A stretch of 64,000 nucleotides of DNA, taken from the NCBI RefSeq assembly GCF_005924265.1, contig NZ_VCLB01000001.1, forward strand, positions 310,001 to 374,000, in the 5' to 3' direction. Position 1 is the first letter of the stretch, and each line of letters begins with the position of its first letter. Origin of the DNA: Martelella lutilitoris (lineage in GTDB: Bacteria > Pseudomonadota > Alphaproteobacteria > Rhizobiales > Rhizobiaceae). Position numbers and translations under genes: made by a program. Below are positions 17,083-26,174 of this stretch, piece after piece. Under the pieces are notes generated by a model. That model saw nothing but the letters and a program-made list of their open reading frames with translations, did no database searches and was not told the origin of the DNA.

Positions 17083-18171
17083 TCAGCGCGCCGCACAGAT
17101 GGTGGCGCGGCTGTTCGACCAGCACCCGCCCTTGCCCAGCTGAAAATCGTCCCCCAGCCAGCCCTGGGCATGGGTCGCGCCCGGCTCGCCGTTCCAGTGG
17201 CCCGAGGCAAAACCGTTTCCGTCCGGACTGAGCTCGGCGAAATAGTCGGGCATGTCGTTCACGCGGTCGGTGTTGATCCAGAGCCTTCCGGACCCGTCAT
17301 TGTCCATCCAGATCGGGCAATCGCCGCGCCGGTCGATATAGGTCATGCCGTCGACGATCAGCCTGCAGCTTCCCTGAATGACGGTGGGTTCCCTTGTCGG
17401 CGGCGAGGCGGGCTGGGGCGCCGTTTGCGCCCCCGTTTGACGCGTGGCGGCTTGCCGACCGCTGGCGCAATCGCGCATCATGTCGAGCGCGGCCGCGGAA
17501 CCGCTAAGCGAATATTCCGGCCCGTCCGGCTCGAAATTGAGGTTCAGCCGGCTGCCGCGCTTGACGGCCGCGATGAAATCCTGGTCGACCGTGGCCGTAA
17601 CGGCATCGGAGAACTGCTCGAAACGCGTTGGGAAGCCACGGCCGTCCACGAGGACATTGTGCACGCCTTCAGCGCCGGTGAAATCGGAGACCAGACGATA
17701 CTGCCCGTCGGAGAACTCGAACCGCATCATCCGGCCAAAGTAGTCCTGTTTCGAATTGTCGATCAGTTCGGCATAGCAGACGCCGGGGATCAATCGCTCG
17801 ACCATCCATGTCTGGCCGCCGGCCGCCACCTTCGCGGCAAACGCATCCGGGTTGTTTTGCGCCGGGCGCGGGTTTGATGGCGCGCTGCACTGCTCGGCAA
17901 GCTCGGCGATATGCCGGCCGGCGCCGGTCACCGTGTCCTTGGTGTTGCGCATGCACCATGAAAAATGCATGTCCTTGTTATCATGGACGCCCCGCCCGAA
18001 ATCGAGACAGTCCGGGTTCTTCATGATCGCCTCATGGGCGATCGCCGCCGAAAAGGCGGAGTACCAGTCACAGAAATTCTCGTCGGTCGGTTCATCCGCC
18101 GTCGCCGGGGATATCCCGGCAGCGGAAAGAACCATCAATGCGCACCCCAAAATTCGACCTACTGCTCTCAT
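17083..18171 (-). CDS. Exported protein of unknown function
   Basis: A 362-aa protein with a clear signal peptide: basic start MRAVGRILG, hydrophobic core CALMVLSAAG and cleavage near ATA-DE. The mature part has six or more cysteines in the first half (NFCDWY, NPDCLDFG, SWCMRN, AEQCSAP, GVCYAEL), suggesting disulfides in the periplasm. A Pro/Gln/Thr-rich linker near residues 255-280 separates it from a C-terminal domain with QGSCRLIVDGMTYIDRRGDCPIWMDNDGSGRLWINTD and WNGEPGATHAQGWLGDDF. I do not recognise the family. It is convergent with the ectoine operon and shares no operon partner. Confidence 0.7.
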   Translation of the reverse strand: MRAVGRILGCALMVLSAAGISPATADEPTDENFCDWYSAFSAAIAHEAIMKNPDCLDFGRGVHDNKDMHFSWCMRNTKDTVTGAGRHIAELAEQCSAPSNPRPAQNNPDAFAAKVAAGGQTWMVERLIPGVCYAELIDNSKQDYFGRMMRFEFSDGQYRLVSDFTGAEGVHNVLVDGRGFPTRFEQFSDAVTATVDQDFIAAVKRGSRLNLNFEPDGPEYSLSGSAAALDMMRDCASGRQAATRQTGAQTAPQPASPPTREPTVIQGSCRLIVDGMTYIDRRGDCPIWMDNDGSGRLWINTDRVNDMPDYFAELSPDGNGFASGHWNGEPGATHAQGWLGDDFQLGKGGCWSNSRATICAAR

Positions 18172-18296
18172 TGTTGTCGGGCCCCCTGCCCCTCTTAAAA
18201 AGCAACGGAACCAGCTTGCCAGAAAGCCACGCCTCCTGACAGCGCAAACACAAAACTGATATTTGAAAGTTTCAGGCTCGAACCCGTTGCTGGCAA

Positions 18297-19268
18297 TCAG
18301 GGATCGGCGGCCTTGGCCCCGCCGGTCTCGGCGAGCGGCCCGACAGGGATAGATATCTCGGCGATCAATCCGAAATGATTGGAGCCGAGACTGTCCTCCA
18401 TGCGGGCAAGCTTGTCGATATGCGCCGGCGGCCTGACCAGGATATGGTCGATAGGAAGACCGATCGAGGGCGCTCTGACCGGCCAGGTGCGCGGTTCATG
18501 CGCATGGGAGCGCAGGCCGGTCGACCCGATGAATGACTGGATATCCGGAGAGAGCAGCGATGAGTTGAAGTCTCCCCCGAGAATGATCGGCCCCTCGACC
18601 GTCCTGAGAAGATGCCTCGCCCGCGCCAGTTCCTCTTGCTGGAGATCATCGAAATAAGGCTTGGTCAGATGCATCGCCACAAGCGTGACCGAAGTTCCTT
18701 CGACCTCGATGCGCGAACGTATGAAGCGCCTGGACGCGAGCTCGCCGAGAGAAAAAAGGCTCACGTCCTGCAAAGGAAACTTCGAAAGGACAAGCAGGTC
18801 ATCACTGCGTTCGACACGCTCGCAACCGGCGCAATAGGGATAGGTTTCGGAAAGCGCGTCGAGATGACGCCAGATCGGGCTTGATTCCAGCGCGTAGACG
18901 ACATCGGCATCCTGCGCCTTCAGCCAGTCGGCAATGGCTGCCCCATTTCTGTTGCGGTGGAGCATGTTGAACTCGATGAGCTTCAGGGTGGCATAACGCT
19001 GACCGCCCTCACGCTCCGGCTGAACCATCCCATGGTGCAGCCAGCCGACCCAGACCGCGAGAATGACGGCACCCGCCAGCGGAAGCGCGGCCCATGGCGA
19101 GCGGACAAGCGCCCAAAAAATGAGTGAGAAGAAAATGGCCGCGACGGCAATATGCAAGCGCATGCCGCCGAGAAAGACGAATGGCCACGCCTGCGACAAG
19201 AACGGCAATACGCCCAGCGAGAGTGCAAGAACGGCGCAAATGCCGAACAGGGACCTGAGGAAGCACAA
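18297..19268 (-). CDS. Membrane-anchored endonuclease/exonuclease/phosphatase family protein
   Basis: A 323-aa protein. Three hydrophobic helices fill roughly residues 5-80, followed by an EEP domain on the periplasmic side: LKLIEFNMLHRN (first Asn), VVYALESSPIWRH (metal Glu), VAMHLTKP, ILGGDFNSSLLS (Asp-x-Asn) and DHILVRPP and LGSNHFGLIAEI (Asp and His). This arrangement is common in bacterial membrane EEP proteins that may act as phosphodiesterases; a nuclease role is not implied. It is a single gene between an exported protein and the rhamnose operon. The substrate is unknown. Confidence 0.8.
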   Translation of the reverse strand: MCFLRSLFGICAVLALSLGVLPFLSQAWPFVFLGGMRLHIAVAAIFFSLIFWALVRSPWAALPLAGAVILAVWVGWLHHGMVQPEREGGQRYATLKLIEFNMLHRNRNGAAIADWLKAQDADVVYALESSPIWRHLDALSETYPYCAGCERVERSDDLLVLSKFPLQDVSLFSLGELASRRFIRSRIEVEGTSVTLVAMHLTKPYFDDLQQEELARARHLLRTVEGPIILGGDFNSSLLSPDIQSFIGSTGLRSHAHEPRTWPVRAPSIGLPIDHILVRPPAHIDKLARMEDSLGSNHFGLIAEISIPVGPLAETGGAKAADP

Positions 19269-19422
19269 ACTGAAATCCTGAAAAGAAGAGCATAAAATAT
19301 CTTCTCACACTAGCATCCTGCCGGCGTGGCGGCAACGAGAAGGATGGCAGCTCTCCTTGCCCGAGCACAATTCTCCCTTCCCGCCAGTCCGCAATCTCGT
19401 CGAGACGCGTCCGGGATGCATC

Positions 19423-19440
19423 AAGGCAATTTTTTGCCTT
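19423..19440. repeat. Hairpin overlapping the rfbA stop
   Basis: Perfect 7-bp arms AAGGCAA and TTGCCTT with a TTTT loop. It overlaps the last bases of rfbA, the end of the rfbCBDA operon. There is no U-tract on the minus strand, so it is at best a weak terminator or an mRNA 3'-end stabiliser. Confidence 0.4.
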
Positions 19441-20335
19441 AACCGACCGGGTGGTCAGGCGTTGCCCTCAACAGGTTGGCGAGATAAGCGCCGTAATCCG
19501 TCTTTCTGAAGCGTTCCGCATGCTTTTCCAGCATTTCGTCATCGATCCAGCCCTGGCGATAGGCGATCTCTTCCGGACAGCCGGACTGCATGCCCTGCCG
19601 AACCGAAAGGGTACGGACGAAATTGCCGGCATCGAGCAGGCTCGAATGGGTCCCTGTGTCAAGCCATGCATAACCGCGGCCCATGCGCTCGACGCTCAGC
19701 GTTCCCTCGTGAAGATAGCTTTCCAGAAGCGCAACGATCTCGAGTTCGCCGCGGGGCGAAGGCTTGACGGAACGCGCGCGCGCCGGGGCCTCGCCGTCCA
19801 GGAAATAGAGCCCGGTCACCGCATAGTTCGACGGCGGCACCTCCGGCTTCTCGATGATTTCTCTCACGCTGCCGGTCTTGTCGAAGGCAACGACGCCGTA
19901 GCGTTCCGGATCGGCGACGTAGTAGCCGAAAACCGTTCCGCCCTTCTCCTTGGCATCGGCGCTTCTCAGGATATCGGGCAGACCGTGACCGAAATAGATA
20001 TTGTCGCCGAGCACCATGGCGGACGGCGCACCGGCGAGGAAATCCTCCGCCAGGATGTAGGCCTGGGCGAGGCCGTCCGGCGAAGGCTGGACGATATAGG
20101 TCAGGGAGAGCCCCCACTGGCCGCCGTCGCCCAGTAGCCGCCGGAACTGCGCCTGGTCGTCCGGCGTGGTGATGATGGCGATCTCGCGAATGCCGCTCAG
20201 CATCAAAACGGAAAGCGGATAGTAGATCATCGGCTTGTCGTAGACCGGCATGAGCTGCTTGGAAATTGCCAGCGTCAGCGGGTAAAGCCGCGTGCCGGAA
20301 CCGCCGGCGAGAATAATGCCCTTGCGTTGGGTCAT
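19439..20335 (-). CDS. rfbA: Glucose-1-phosphate thymidylyltransferase
   Basis: A 298-aa nucleotidyltransferase, first enzyme of dTDP-L-rhamnose synthesis (dTTP + glucose-1-phosphate to dTDP-glucose). The N-terminal signature KGIILAGGSGTRLYPLTLAISKQLMPVYDKPMIYYPLS is intact, followed by FLGDNIYFGHG-like AMVLGDNIYFGHGLPDIL and AWLDTGTHSSLLDAG. The length matches RmlA. Last gene of the rfbC-rfbB-rfbD-rfbA operon; its start overlaps the rfbD stop (ATGA). Confidence 0.95.
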   Translation of the reverse strand: MTQRKGIILAGGSGTRLYPLTLAISKQLMPVYDKPMIYYPLSVLMLSGIREIAIITTPDDQAQFRRLLGDGGQWGLSLTYIVQPSPDGLAQAYILAEDFLAGAPSAMVLGDNIYFGHGLPDILRSADAKEKGGTVFGYYVADPERYGVVAFDKTGSVREIIEKPEVPPSNYAVTGLYFLDGEAPARARSVKPSPRGELEIVALLESYLHEGTLSVERMGRGYAWLDTGTHSSLLDAGNFVRTLSVRQGMQSGCPEEIAYRQGWIDDEMLEKHAERFRKTDYGAYLANLLRATPDHPVG

Positions 20336-21180
20336 GGCTTTGCTCCGAGCGTTTCGAGAACGGCGTTCATGTCCATTTCCCAGTCCGGTCGCTGCAGGCC
20401 GAAGGCCGACAAGGATGCGCAGTCGAGGCGGGAGTTCAGCGGCCGGGCAGCGGGCGTGGGATAATCGGATGTCGGTATGTCATTGACGACGACATCCTTG
20501 CCGGCTGCCTTGAAGATCGCGCGGGCGAAAAAAGACCAGCTGACATTCGGCGCGCCGGAGAAATGGTAGATGCCGGATTTCCCGGGCTCGGCCATCAATT
20601 GCCCGGCGATCGTCCTGCAGGCTGCGGCAATGGCCCTTGCCGACGTCGGCCCGCCGATCTGGTCGCTGACGACATTGAGCGTGTCTCGGGTTTCGGCAAG
20701 ACGCAGCATGGTTTTCACGAAATTGCTGCCGTGGGCGGAAAACACCCAGCTTGTGCGCAGGATCGCATGGGAAGGTCCGGCCTCCGCAATGGCGCGTTCA
20801 CCGGCCAGCTTCGTCCTGCCGTAGGCACCAAGCGGCGCCGGTTCGCGGTCGGTCGAAAAAGGCGTTTCGCCCGTTCCGTCAAAAACATAATCCGTGGAGA
20901 TATGAACCAGCGGGATGCCCAGTTCCGCACAGGCGCGCGCCATCGCGCCGGGCGCTTCGCCATTAATCGCGAGCGCGACGTTCTCTTCGCTCTCCGCCTT
21001 GTCGACGGCCGTGTAGGCGGCAGCATTGATGACGGCCTCCGGCGCAAGGCGCCTCACCGCCGCCCCGCAAGCGGCAGGGTCGGCGAGGTCCGCCTCTTCA
21101 CGCGACAGGAAACGGGCGTCGGGCAGAATGTCGCGCAGTTCGCGCGCGACCTGGCCGGTACTGCCGAAAACGAGGATCAT
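20332..21180 (-). CDS. rfbD: dTDP-4-dehydrorhamnose reductase
   Basis: A 282-aa short-chain reductase that makes dTDP-L-rhamnose with NADPH, the last step of the pathway. The start is [19 protein letters not shown] with the Gly-x2-Gly-x2 nucleotide loop; [32 protein letters not shown] and the catalytic YGRTKLAGE (Tyr-x3-Lys) follow. I chose ATG 21180, which overlaps the rfbB stop; an upstream in-frame ATG at 21234 would add 18 residues inside rfbB that do not fit the family. Confidence 0.95.
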   Translation of the reverse strand: MILVFGSTGQVARELRDILPDARFLSREEADLADPAACGAAVRRLAPEAVINAAAYTAVDKAESEENVALAINGEAPGAMARACAELGIPLVHISTDYVFDGTGETPFSTDREPAPLGAYGRTKLAGERAIAEAGPSHAILRTSWVFSAHGSNFVKTMLRLAETRDTLNVVSDQIGGPTSARAIAAACRTIAGQLMAEPGKSGIYHFSGAPNVSWSFFARAIFKAAGKDVVVNDIPTSDYPTPAARPLNSRLDCASLSAFGLQRPDWEMDMNAVLETLGAKP

Positions 21181-22220
21181 GCCTTCACTCCCAGTCTCGT
21201 CCCGACGCCCTTGCGGCCTTGCAGGGCGCGCCACCAGTCTTCATTGTCGAGATACCACTGCACCGTCTTCTCAAGTCCCTCCTCGACCGTCACTGAAGGC
21301 CGCCAGCCAAGCTCGTCCCGCGCGCGGCTCGGGTCGATGGCATAGCGCAGATCATGGCCGGGCCGGTCGGTCACGAAGGTGATCTGGTCCGCATAGGAAC
21401 CGTGCGCAAGCGGACGCTTGTCGTCCAGAAGCGCGCAGATCGTCCTGACCAGATCGAGATTGGTGCGCTCGTTCTCGCCGCCGATATTATAGCTGCGTCC
21501 GGGCTTTCCCTTTTCCACGACCGTGAGAAGCGCTTCGGCGTGGTCTTCGACAAACAGCCAGTCACGGATGTTCTCGCCCTTGCCGTAGACCGGGATCGGC
21601 TTGCCGGCGAGCGCGTTGATGATCACCACCGGGATCAGCTTTTCGGGAAAATGATAAGGCCCGTAATTGTTGGAACAGTTTGTGACAAGCACCGGCAGGC
21701 CATAGGTCTCGTGCCAGGCGCGCACGAGATGATCGGAGGCGGCCTTCGACGCGGAATAGGGCGAACGCGGGTCGTAGGGCGTCGTCTCGGTGAACATGCC
21801 CGTGGGGCCGAGCGAGCCGAAAACCTCGTCGGTGGAGATGTGATGGAAGCGGAAGCCCTCCGGCCTTCCCTTGCCGGTCCAGTAGCTGCGCGCCGCCTCC
21901 AGCATGTTGTACGTACCGTTGATATTGGTCTCGATGAAATCGCCCGGACCGTCGATCGAGCGATCGACATGGCTTTCGGCGGCAAGATGCATCACCGCGT
22001 CCGGCGCATGCGTTTCGAAAACCCTGTCGAGCGCCGCGCGGTCACGTATATCGGCATGCTCGAACGCGTAGAGGGGGCTGTCGGCAACGCTTGCGACATT
22101 CTCAAGGCAGGCGGCATAGGTCAGCGCGTCAAGATTGACGACATGCATGCCGCGGGAGACGGCAAGGCGCACAACCGCGGATCCGATGAAGCCGGCGCCG
22201 CCGGTTACAAGTAGTTTCAT
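21177..22220 (-). CDS. rfbB: dTDP-glucose 4,6-dehydratase
   Basis: A 347-aa NAD-dependent extended [24 protein letters not shown] is the cofactor loop, [22 protein letters not shown] is the RmlB hallmark, and [12 protein letters not shown] with [15 protein letters not shown] gives the catalytic Thr-Asp-Glu and Tyr-x3-Lys. It converts dTDP-glucose to the 4-keto-6-deoxy sugar, which rfbC and rfbD then turn into rhamnose. Second gene of the operon, 9 bp after rfbC. Confidence 0.96.
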   Translation of the reverse strand: MKLLVTGGAGFIGSAVVRLAVSRGMHVVNLDALTYAACLENVASVADSPLYAFEHADIRDRAALDRVFETHAPDAVMHLAAESHVDRSIDGPGDFIETNINGTYNMLEAARSYWTGKGRPEGFRFHHISTDEVFGSLGPTGMFTETTPYDPRSPYSASKAASDHLVRAWHETYGLPVLVTNCSNNYGPYHFPEKLIPVVIINALAGKPIPVYGKGENIRDWLFVEDHAEALLTVVEKGKPGRSYNIGGENERTNLDLVRTICALLDDKRPLAHGSYADQITFVTDRPGHDLRYAIDPSRARDELGWRPSVTVEEGLEKTVQWYLDNEDWWRALQGRKGVGTRLGVKA

Positions 22221-22229
22221 GGCAAGGCC

Positions 22230-22787
22230 TCAATAAATAAACGGGCTCTGGAAATCCCTGAAGGACAGGGCATCCCGGTCCTTTGCCGAAACGGTGAATT
22301 GAACACCGGAGAGTGGCCATTCAATGCCGATATCCGGGTCATCGAAACGGACCGATCCGTCGCATTCCGGCGCGTAATAATCGGAGCATTTGTAAATGAT
22401 CTCGCTATCGGGTTCGAGCGTCATGAAGCCATGCAGGAAACCGGCAGGGATCATCAATTGCCTGCCGTTTTCGAAGGAAAGTTCGAGGCCATACCACTGG
22501 CCGAAGGTTGGCGATCCGGCGCGGACATCGACGGCGACGTCATATATGCGCCCGCGACCGCACCGGACCAGCTTGGCCTGTGCATGCGGCGGTGACTGGT
22601 AGTGAAGTCCCCGCACCGTGCCGACCGTTCGCGACAGGGAATGATTGTCCTGCACGAAGTCGATATCGACCCCGAGACCGGACATCACCTTCCTGTTCCA
22701 GCTCTCGGAAAAGAACCCGCGCTCGTCGCCGAAACGCCTTGGCGTCAGAATAGCGAGATCAGGAATATGCGTCTTCTCAATTTCCAT
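22230..22787 (-). CDS. rfbC: dTDP-4-dehydrorhamnose 3,5-epimerase
   Basis: A 185-aa cupin. TPRRFGDERGFFSESWN, DNHSLSRTVGTVRGLHYQ (catalytic His) and VDVRAGSPTFGQWYGLELS are RmlC signatures, and IPAGFLHGFMTLEPDSEIIYKCSDYYAPECDGSVRFDDPDIGIEWP completes it. ATG 22787 is chosen because MEIEKTHIPDLAIL is the normal start; an upstream in-frame ATG at 22877 adds 30 unlikely residues. It is the first gene of rfbCBDA, whose product feeds O-antigen or exopolysaccharide synthesis. Confidence 0.95.
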   Translation of the reverse strand: MEIEKTHIPDLAILTPRRFGDERGFFSESWNRKVMSGLGVDIDFVQDNHSLSRTVGTVRGLHYQSPPHAQAKLVRCGRGRIYDVAVDVRAGSPTFGQWYGLELSFENGRQLMIPAGFLHGFMTLEPDSEIIYKCSDYYAPECDGSVRFDDPDIGIEWPLSGVQFTVSAKDRDALSFRDFQSPFIY

Positions 22788-23261
22788 TTCAAAAAACACT
22801 CTAAACCGTTCGAATCTGCGACGGACAGGCTGGCTGCCAGACGGGGCGGGCAGCAGACCGCGATGGTATTGAGGCAAAACGCCGCAATGTCAAAACCGCG
22901 TTCCCCCGGAATTGCCGCCCATAGTCGGGACGGCTTACCAGCTTTACGATCCTATGTTGAGCAGAAAACGGTTGAAGAGGAACAGGATATTTGTGCAGGC
23001 AGACACAACTCAAGCCTGCCTGGCTGCCCCGCGTCTCCCGGGTGGGCGGAGGTCGCGAGTTCGATTTGAGGGGCCGCATTCGGGTATCGTTGCAGAGATT
23101 GGCCCCCGACACCGGCCGGGGGACATCGCGCCCGAAGGATCTGCAATTGCTTGTCCAAATGCCGGGAGCAACCGGCAGGGCGAAACCGGAAGGGCGGAAC
23201 AACCGCCACGACCGGCGCTCCCCCGCGCGTTCAACGGACAGCACGGAGGGCAAGGCCTTTT
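22788..23261. other. 474-bp intergenic region between rfbC and bacterioferritin
   Basis: I see no gene with normal codon usage here. It should hold the rfbCBDA promoter near 22800-22850, where A+T rises just before rfbC, and the 3' end of the bacterioferritin transcript. The remaining stretch is open in several frames but its third positions are not GC-biased like real genes nearby. Confidence 0.5.
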
Positions 23262-23753
23262 TCAGCCTTCGTCTTCCTCGTCGTTAGCGAAGGAAACCAG
23301 CTTGGAGCTGTAAGTCTTCTCGCCAAGGCGATCGATCAGGTCGAGTTGAAGCTCAAGCCAGTCCTTGTGGCCTTCCTCGTCGAGCACGATCTTCTCAAAC
23401 AGCATCCGCGTGCCGATATCGCCGAGTTCCGCGGCATGCTGCGCCGCCTCTGTATAGACGGCGATCGCCTCTTCCTCGTCGGCCTTGTCGGCCTTGAACA
23501 TCTCGGGAAGGCTTTCGGCCTTCTGCGGGGGCTTGTCGAAGGCGATCTTCGGCGAAGCCTTGAGGAAAAACAGCCGCTCGATGAACAGGTCGGAATGGCC
23601 GAGTTCCTCCGACATTTCCTCGCGCATCTTCGCCGCCATCTTCGTCAGGCCCCAGTCCTCAAGCGTATGGGCATGCAGCTGATACTGATGGGCAGCGCTC
23701 ATCTCCATGTTCACCGCACGCTGGAGATATTCGATCAATTTGGTGTTCTTCAT
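23262..23753 (-). CDS. Bacterioferritin-type ferritin
   Basis: A 163-aa four-helix ferritin-like protein. Di-iron ligands are visible at NMEMSAAHQY (Glu), EELGHSD (Glu and His, helix B), DEEEAIAVY (Glu, helix C) and DEEGHKDW (Glu and His, helix D). The order and length fit bacterioferritin, which stores iron as a 24-mer and detoxifies Fe(II). The C-terminus has an acidic tail (NDEEDEG). ATG 23753 is preferred because AGGA lies 8 bases upstream; ATG 23762 sits on that site. A haem-ligand Met could not be assigned with confidence, so it may be a haem-free relative. Confidence 0.8.
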   Translation of the reverse strand: MKNTKLIEYLQRAVNMEMSAAHQYQLHAHTLEDWGLTKMAAKMREEMSEELGHSDLFIERLFFLKASPKIAFDKPPQKAESLPEMFKADKADEEEAIAVYTEAAQHAAELGDIGTRMLFEKIVLDEEGHKDWLELQLDLIDRLGEKTYSSKLVSFANDEEDEG

Positions 23754-23899
23754 CGCTGTCATCCTTTCCCGGTTAGCGGTTCACGGCGGTCGCTCAGCTC
23801 AGAAAGGCGCGTGGCGGCCAGTGTGCGTTGAACCGATCGTAAGACACATATGGCCTTGCCGTTCGCGCCGACAAGGGGCCGGCGTCGGGCACGACGACC

Positions 23900-25045
23900 T
23901 CAGCGCTGCGGCGGGGTGTCGCGAAAGGCCTTGAGGTAGTGTCTCTCGAAATAGCGCTTCAGCCAGTGGAACACCCGGCTCTTCGGCAAGACGATATTGT
24001 GCTTCAGATTGCGGAAGACGAGCATGCCGGCATCGAGCGTATCGACGATACAGATGAGCTCCGGCTTGAAGGCGCGGCGTGGCGCGGCGCCCTTCAAGGC
24101 GCGGGCAATGTTTTCCGCAGCCGCCATGCCCTGCAGATCGGCCTGGTGGGCCTGTTTGGGCATCCATTCCGGACCGGGAAAGGAGCCCGCGTCGCCGACG
24201 ACCCAGAGGCCGTCACGACCGGAGACCCGGCACATCTCATCTGCCGCGATCATGCCGCCGGGCGAGAGCGGCAGGTCCGTGTTTTCCAGCCATGCCGGGC
24301 CGGTCAACCCCGGCATGAACAGGATCAGGTCGGCGGCAAAGGCGCCGCCTTCGGTGACGACTTCATCCTTTTCGAAGCGGACCATCTTGTGACCGAGCCG
24401 GGTCTCGATATCGCGCCGCTTCATTTCCTTCAGGAGACCGACGACGGCCTTGTCGCCAAGCCGCTGGCCCGGCCGGTCGGAGGGGTTGAAGAAGACCAGG
24501 CGGAACTTGTCGCGCCGCTTCTGTTTCCGGAGCAGGGTGTCGATGATGAACAGGAACTCGAACATCGGCCCGCCGCGCACGGCGCCCTGTTCCTTCGGGT
24601 TGGAGGCGAAACCGACGGCGATCGTGCCGCCGTCCAACGCCTCCAGTCGCCGCGCGATTTCCTCGCCGACGGCGATGCCCTCGCAGGGTACCAGCGCATG
24701 CTCGATGCCCGGCAGTTTCCTGATGAAGCGCGCGCCGGAGGCAATCACCACATGGTCGGCCCGGAAGGTGCCGTTTTCGGTGAGAACCGTGCGACCGTCT
24801 TCGGCAAGGCCGGTGACGCTACCGGACACATAGTCGATGCGATGCCTCTGAAAGAAGCCCGCAAGCGGCACTTTCAACTTCTCGCCCTGCCGCAAATGCG
24901 CCGGCAGCCAGATCGTGCTCGGAAGATAATGCAGGTCCGCGCGCGGAGAGATCATCCTGATCGTCACCGCGCTGTCGCGCTTGCGCAGTTCGCGCGCGGT
25001 GGTGAGAGCCGCGAACCCGGTTCCGATAATCGTCACATTGGTCAT
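23900..25045 (-). CDS. Sulfide:quinone oxidoreductase-like flavoprotein
   Basis: A 381-aa FAD protein of the SQR/FCSD/NDH-2 group. The FAD loop is VTIIGTGFAALTTARELRKRD, a second strand is DHVVIASGARFIRKLPG, and the FAD-ribityl Asp is in GLWVVGDAGSFPGPEWMPKQAHQAD. Cysteines lie at HALVPCEGIA (about 119), DEMCRVSG and ELICIVDTLDAG; the spacing is suggestive of, but not identical to, the SQR redox cysteines as I remember them. SQRs oxidise sulfide to polysulfide at the membrane and reduce quinone; the C-terminal HWLKRYFERHYLK could be the amphipathic membrane contact. A perfect palindrome at 25076-25089 precedes the gene. Confidence 0.7.
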   Translation of the reverse strand: MTNVTIIGTGFAALTTARELRKRDSAVTIRMISPRADLHYLPSTIWLPAHLRQGEKLKVPLAGFFQRHRIDYVSGSVTGLAEDGRTVLTENGTFRADHVVIASGARFIRKLPGIEHALVPCEGIAVGEEIARRLEALDGGTIAVGFASNPKEQGAVRGGPMFEFLFIIDTLLRKQKRRDKFRLVFFNPSDRPGQRLGDKAVVGLLKEMKRRDIETRLGHKMVRFEKDEVVTEGGAFAADLILFMPGLTGPAWLENTDLPLSPGGMIAADEMCRVSGRDGLWVVGDAGSFPGPEWMPKQAHQADLQGMAAAENIARALKGAAPRRAFKPELICIVDTLDAGMLVFRNLKHNIVLPKSRVFHWLKRYFERHYLKAFRDTPPQR

Positions 25046-25075
25046 ATCGATACGCCCATAATCTGTGTTTCTTCA

Positions 25076-25089
25076 TATATACGTATATA
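25076..25089. promoter_or_regulatory. Perfect palindrome TATATACGTATATA upstream of the SQR-like gene
   Basis: A 14-bp perfect dyad 31-44 bp before the start of the minus-strand flavoprotein gene. The AT-rich dyad resembles operators of ArsR-type sulfide or metal sensors that control sulfide-oxidising genes in rhizobia and relatives; no such regulator is adjacent. Inference only. Confidence 0.45.
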
Positions 25090-25184
25090 AACTTCAATCG
25101 CAATGGTTTTCGATTTGTACTCGACAAAGATATGCCGGGGCGGGCGGCCCATTGCGATCATCACGGGCAGGTCAAGTCTTTTAT

Positions 25185-25204
25185 TGCAAATCATTCTCAA
25201 TTAC
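25185..25204. promoter_or_regulatory. Fur-family box upstream of sitA
   Basis: TGCAAATCATTCTCAATTAC lies 50 bp before the sitA start. The complement contains TGAGAATGATT, the usual core of boxes recognised by Fur or its manganese-sensing relative Mur. The gene for a Fur-family protein lies just after sitD. Confidence 0.5.
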
Positions 25205-25253
25205 ATTAATGATGAAGGACGGCATCTGAACCGGCCCCCAACAGGAGTGCGCA

Positions 25254-26174
25254 ATGTTGCAGACAAGACGGCGATCCATTCTGACCGCCATGACGGCTTT
25301 CGTCCTCTCGGCCGTTGTCACGGCCCTGCCGGCCAGGGCCGCAGAAAACGGCAAGCTGAAGGCCGTGACCACCTTCACGGTGATCGCCGATATCGCGCAG
25401 AATGTCGCGGGAGAGGCGGCGATCGTGGAATCGATCACCAAGCCGGGTGCGGAGATCCACAATTACGCGCCGACCCCGCGGGATATCCTGCGGGCCCAGA
25501 ATGCCGACCTGATCCTCTGGAACGGGCTGAATCTGGAACTCTGGTTCGAGAAGTTCTTCCAGAACCTCAAAGACGTGCCGAGCGTGGTGGTCTCCGACGG
25601 CGTCGAGCCGATGAGCATTGCCGACGGCCCCTATCAGGGCAAGCCCAATCCGCATGCCTGGATGTCGCCGGCATCGGCCCTGATCTATGTCGACAATATT
25701 CGCGATGCCTTCGCGGAGCAGGATCCGGACAATGCCGAAACCTACAGGGCCAATGCCGAAGCCTACAAGCATGAGATCCGCGCCGCAGTCGGCCCGATCC
25801 AGGCAAAGCTCGACACCGTGCCGGAAGAAAAACGCTGGCTGGTTTCGAGCGAAGGCGCGTTCTCCTACCTCGCCCGCGATTTCGGGCTGAAGGAGCTCTA
25901 TCTCTGGCCGATCAATGCCGACCAGCAGGGCACGCCGCAGCAGGTGCGCCATGTGATCGACGTCGTGCGCGAGAATGATATCAAGGTGGTGTTCTCCGAG
26001 AGCACGATCTCGCCCGCCCCGGCCGAGCAGGTCGCCCGCGAGACCGGCGCCGAGTATGGCGGCGTGCTCTACGTGGATTCGCTGAGCGAGGTCGACGGAC
26101 CGGTGCCGACCTATATCGACTTGCTGCGGGTAACCTCGGAGCGGATCGCCGACGGATTGTCGGGCAATTCCTGA
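25254..26174 (+). CDS. sitA: Mn/Fe ABC transporter substrate-binding protein
   Basis: A 306-aa periplasmic protein of the cluster A-I metal-binding group. A signal peptide ([26 protein letters not shown]) is cleaved near residue 30. Metal ligands fit SitA/MntC: His in [12 protein letters not shown], His in [10 protein letters not shown], Glu in [16 protein letters not shown] and Asp in VLYVDSLS. There is no His-rich loop as in ZnuA, so manganese or iron rather than zinc is expected. GGAG precedes the start. First gene of sitABCD, with a Fur-type box upstream. Confidence 0.92.
   Translation: MLQTRRRSILTAMTAFVLSAVVTALPARAAENGKLKAVTTFTVIADIAQNVAGEAAIVESITKPGAEIHNYAPTPRDILRAQNADLILWNGLNLELWFEKFFQNLKDVPSVVVSDGVEPMSIADGPYQGKPNPHAWMSPASALIYVDNIRDAFAEQDPDNAETYRANAEAYKHEIRAAVGPIQAKLDTVPEEKRWLVSSEGAFSYLARDFGLKELYLWPINADQQGTPQQVRHVIDVVRENDIKVVFSESTISPAPAEQVARETGAEYGGVLYVDSLSEVDGPVPTYIDLLRVTSERIADGLSGNS

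Noticed and set aside
22801-23253. 150-aa and 133-aa frames in the rfbC-bacterioferritin gap
   Set aside because: Both are Arg/Pro-rich, opposite to each other, and lack ribosome-binding sites and recognisable motifs.
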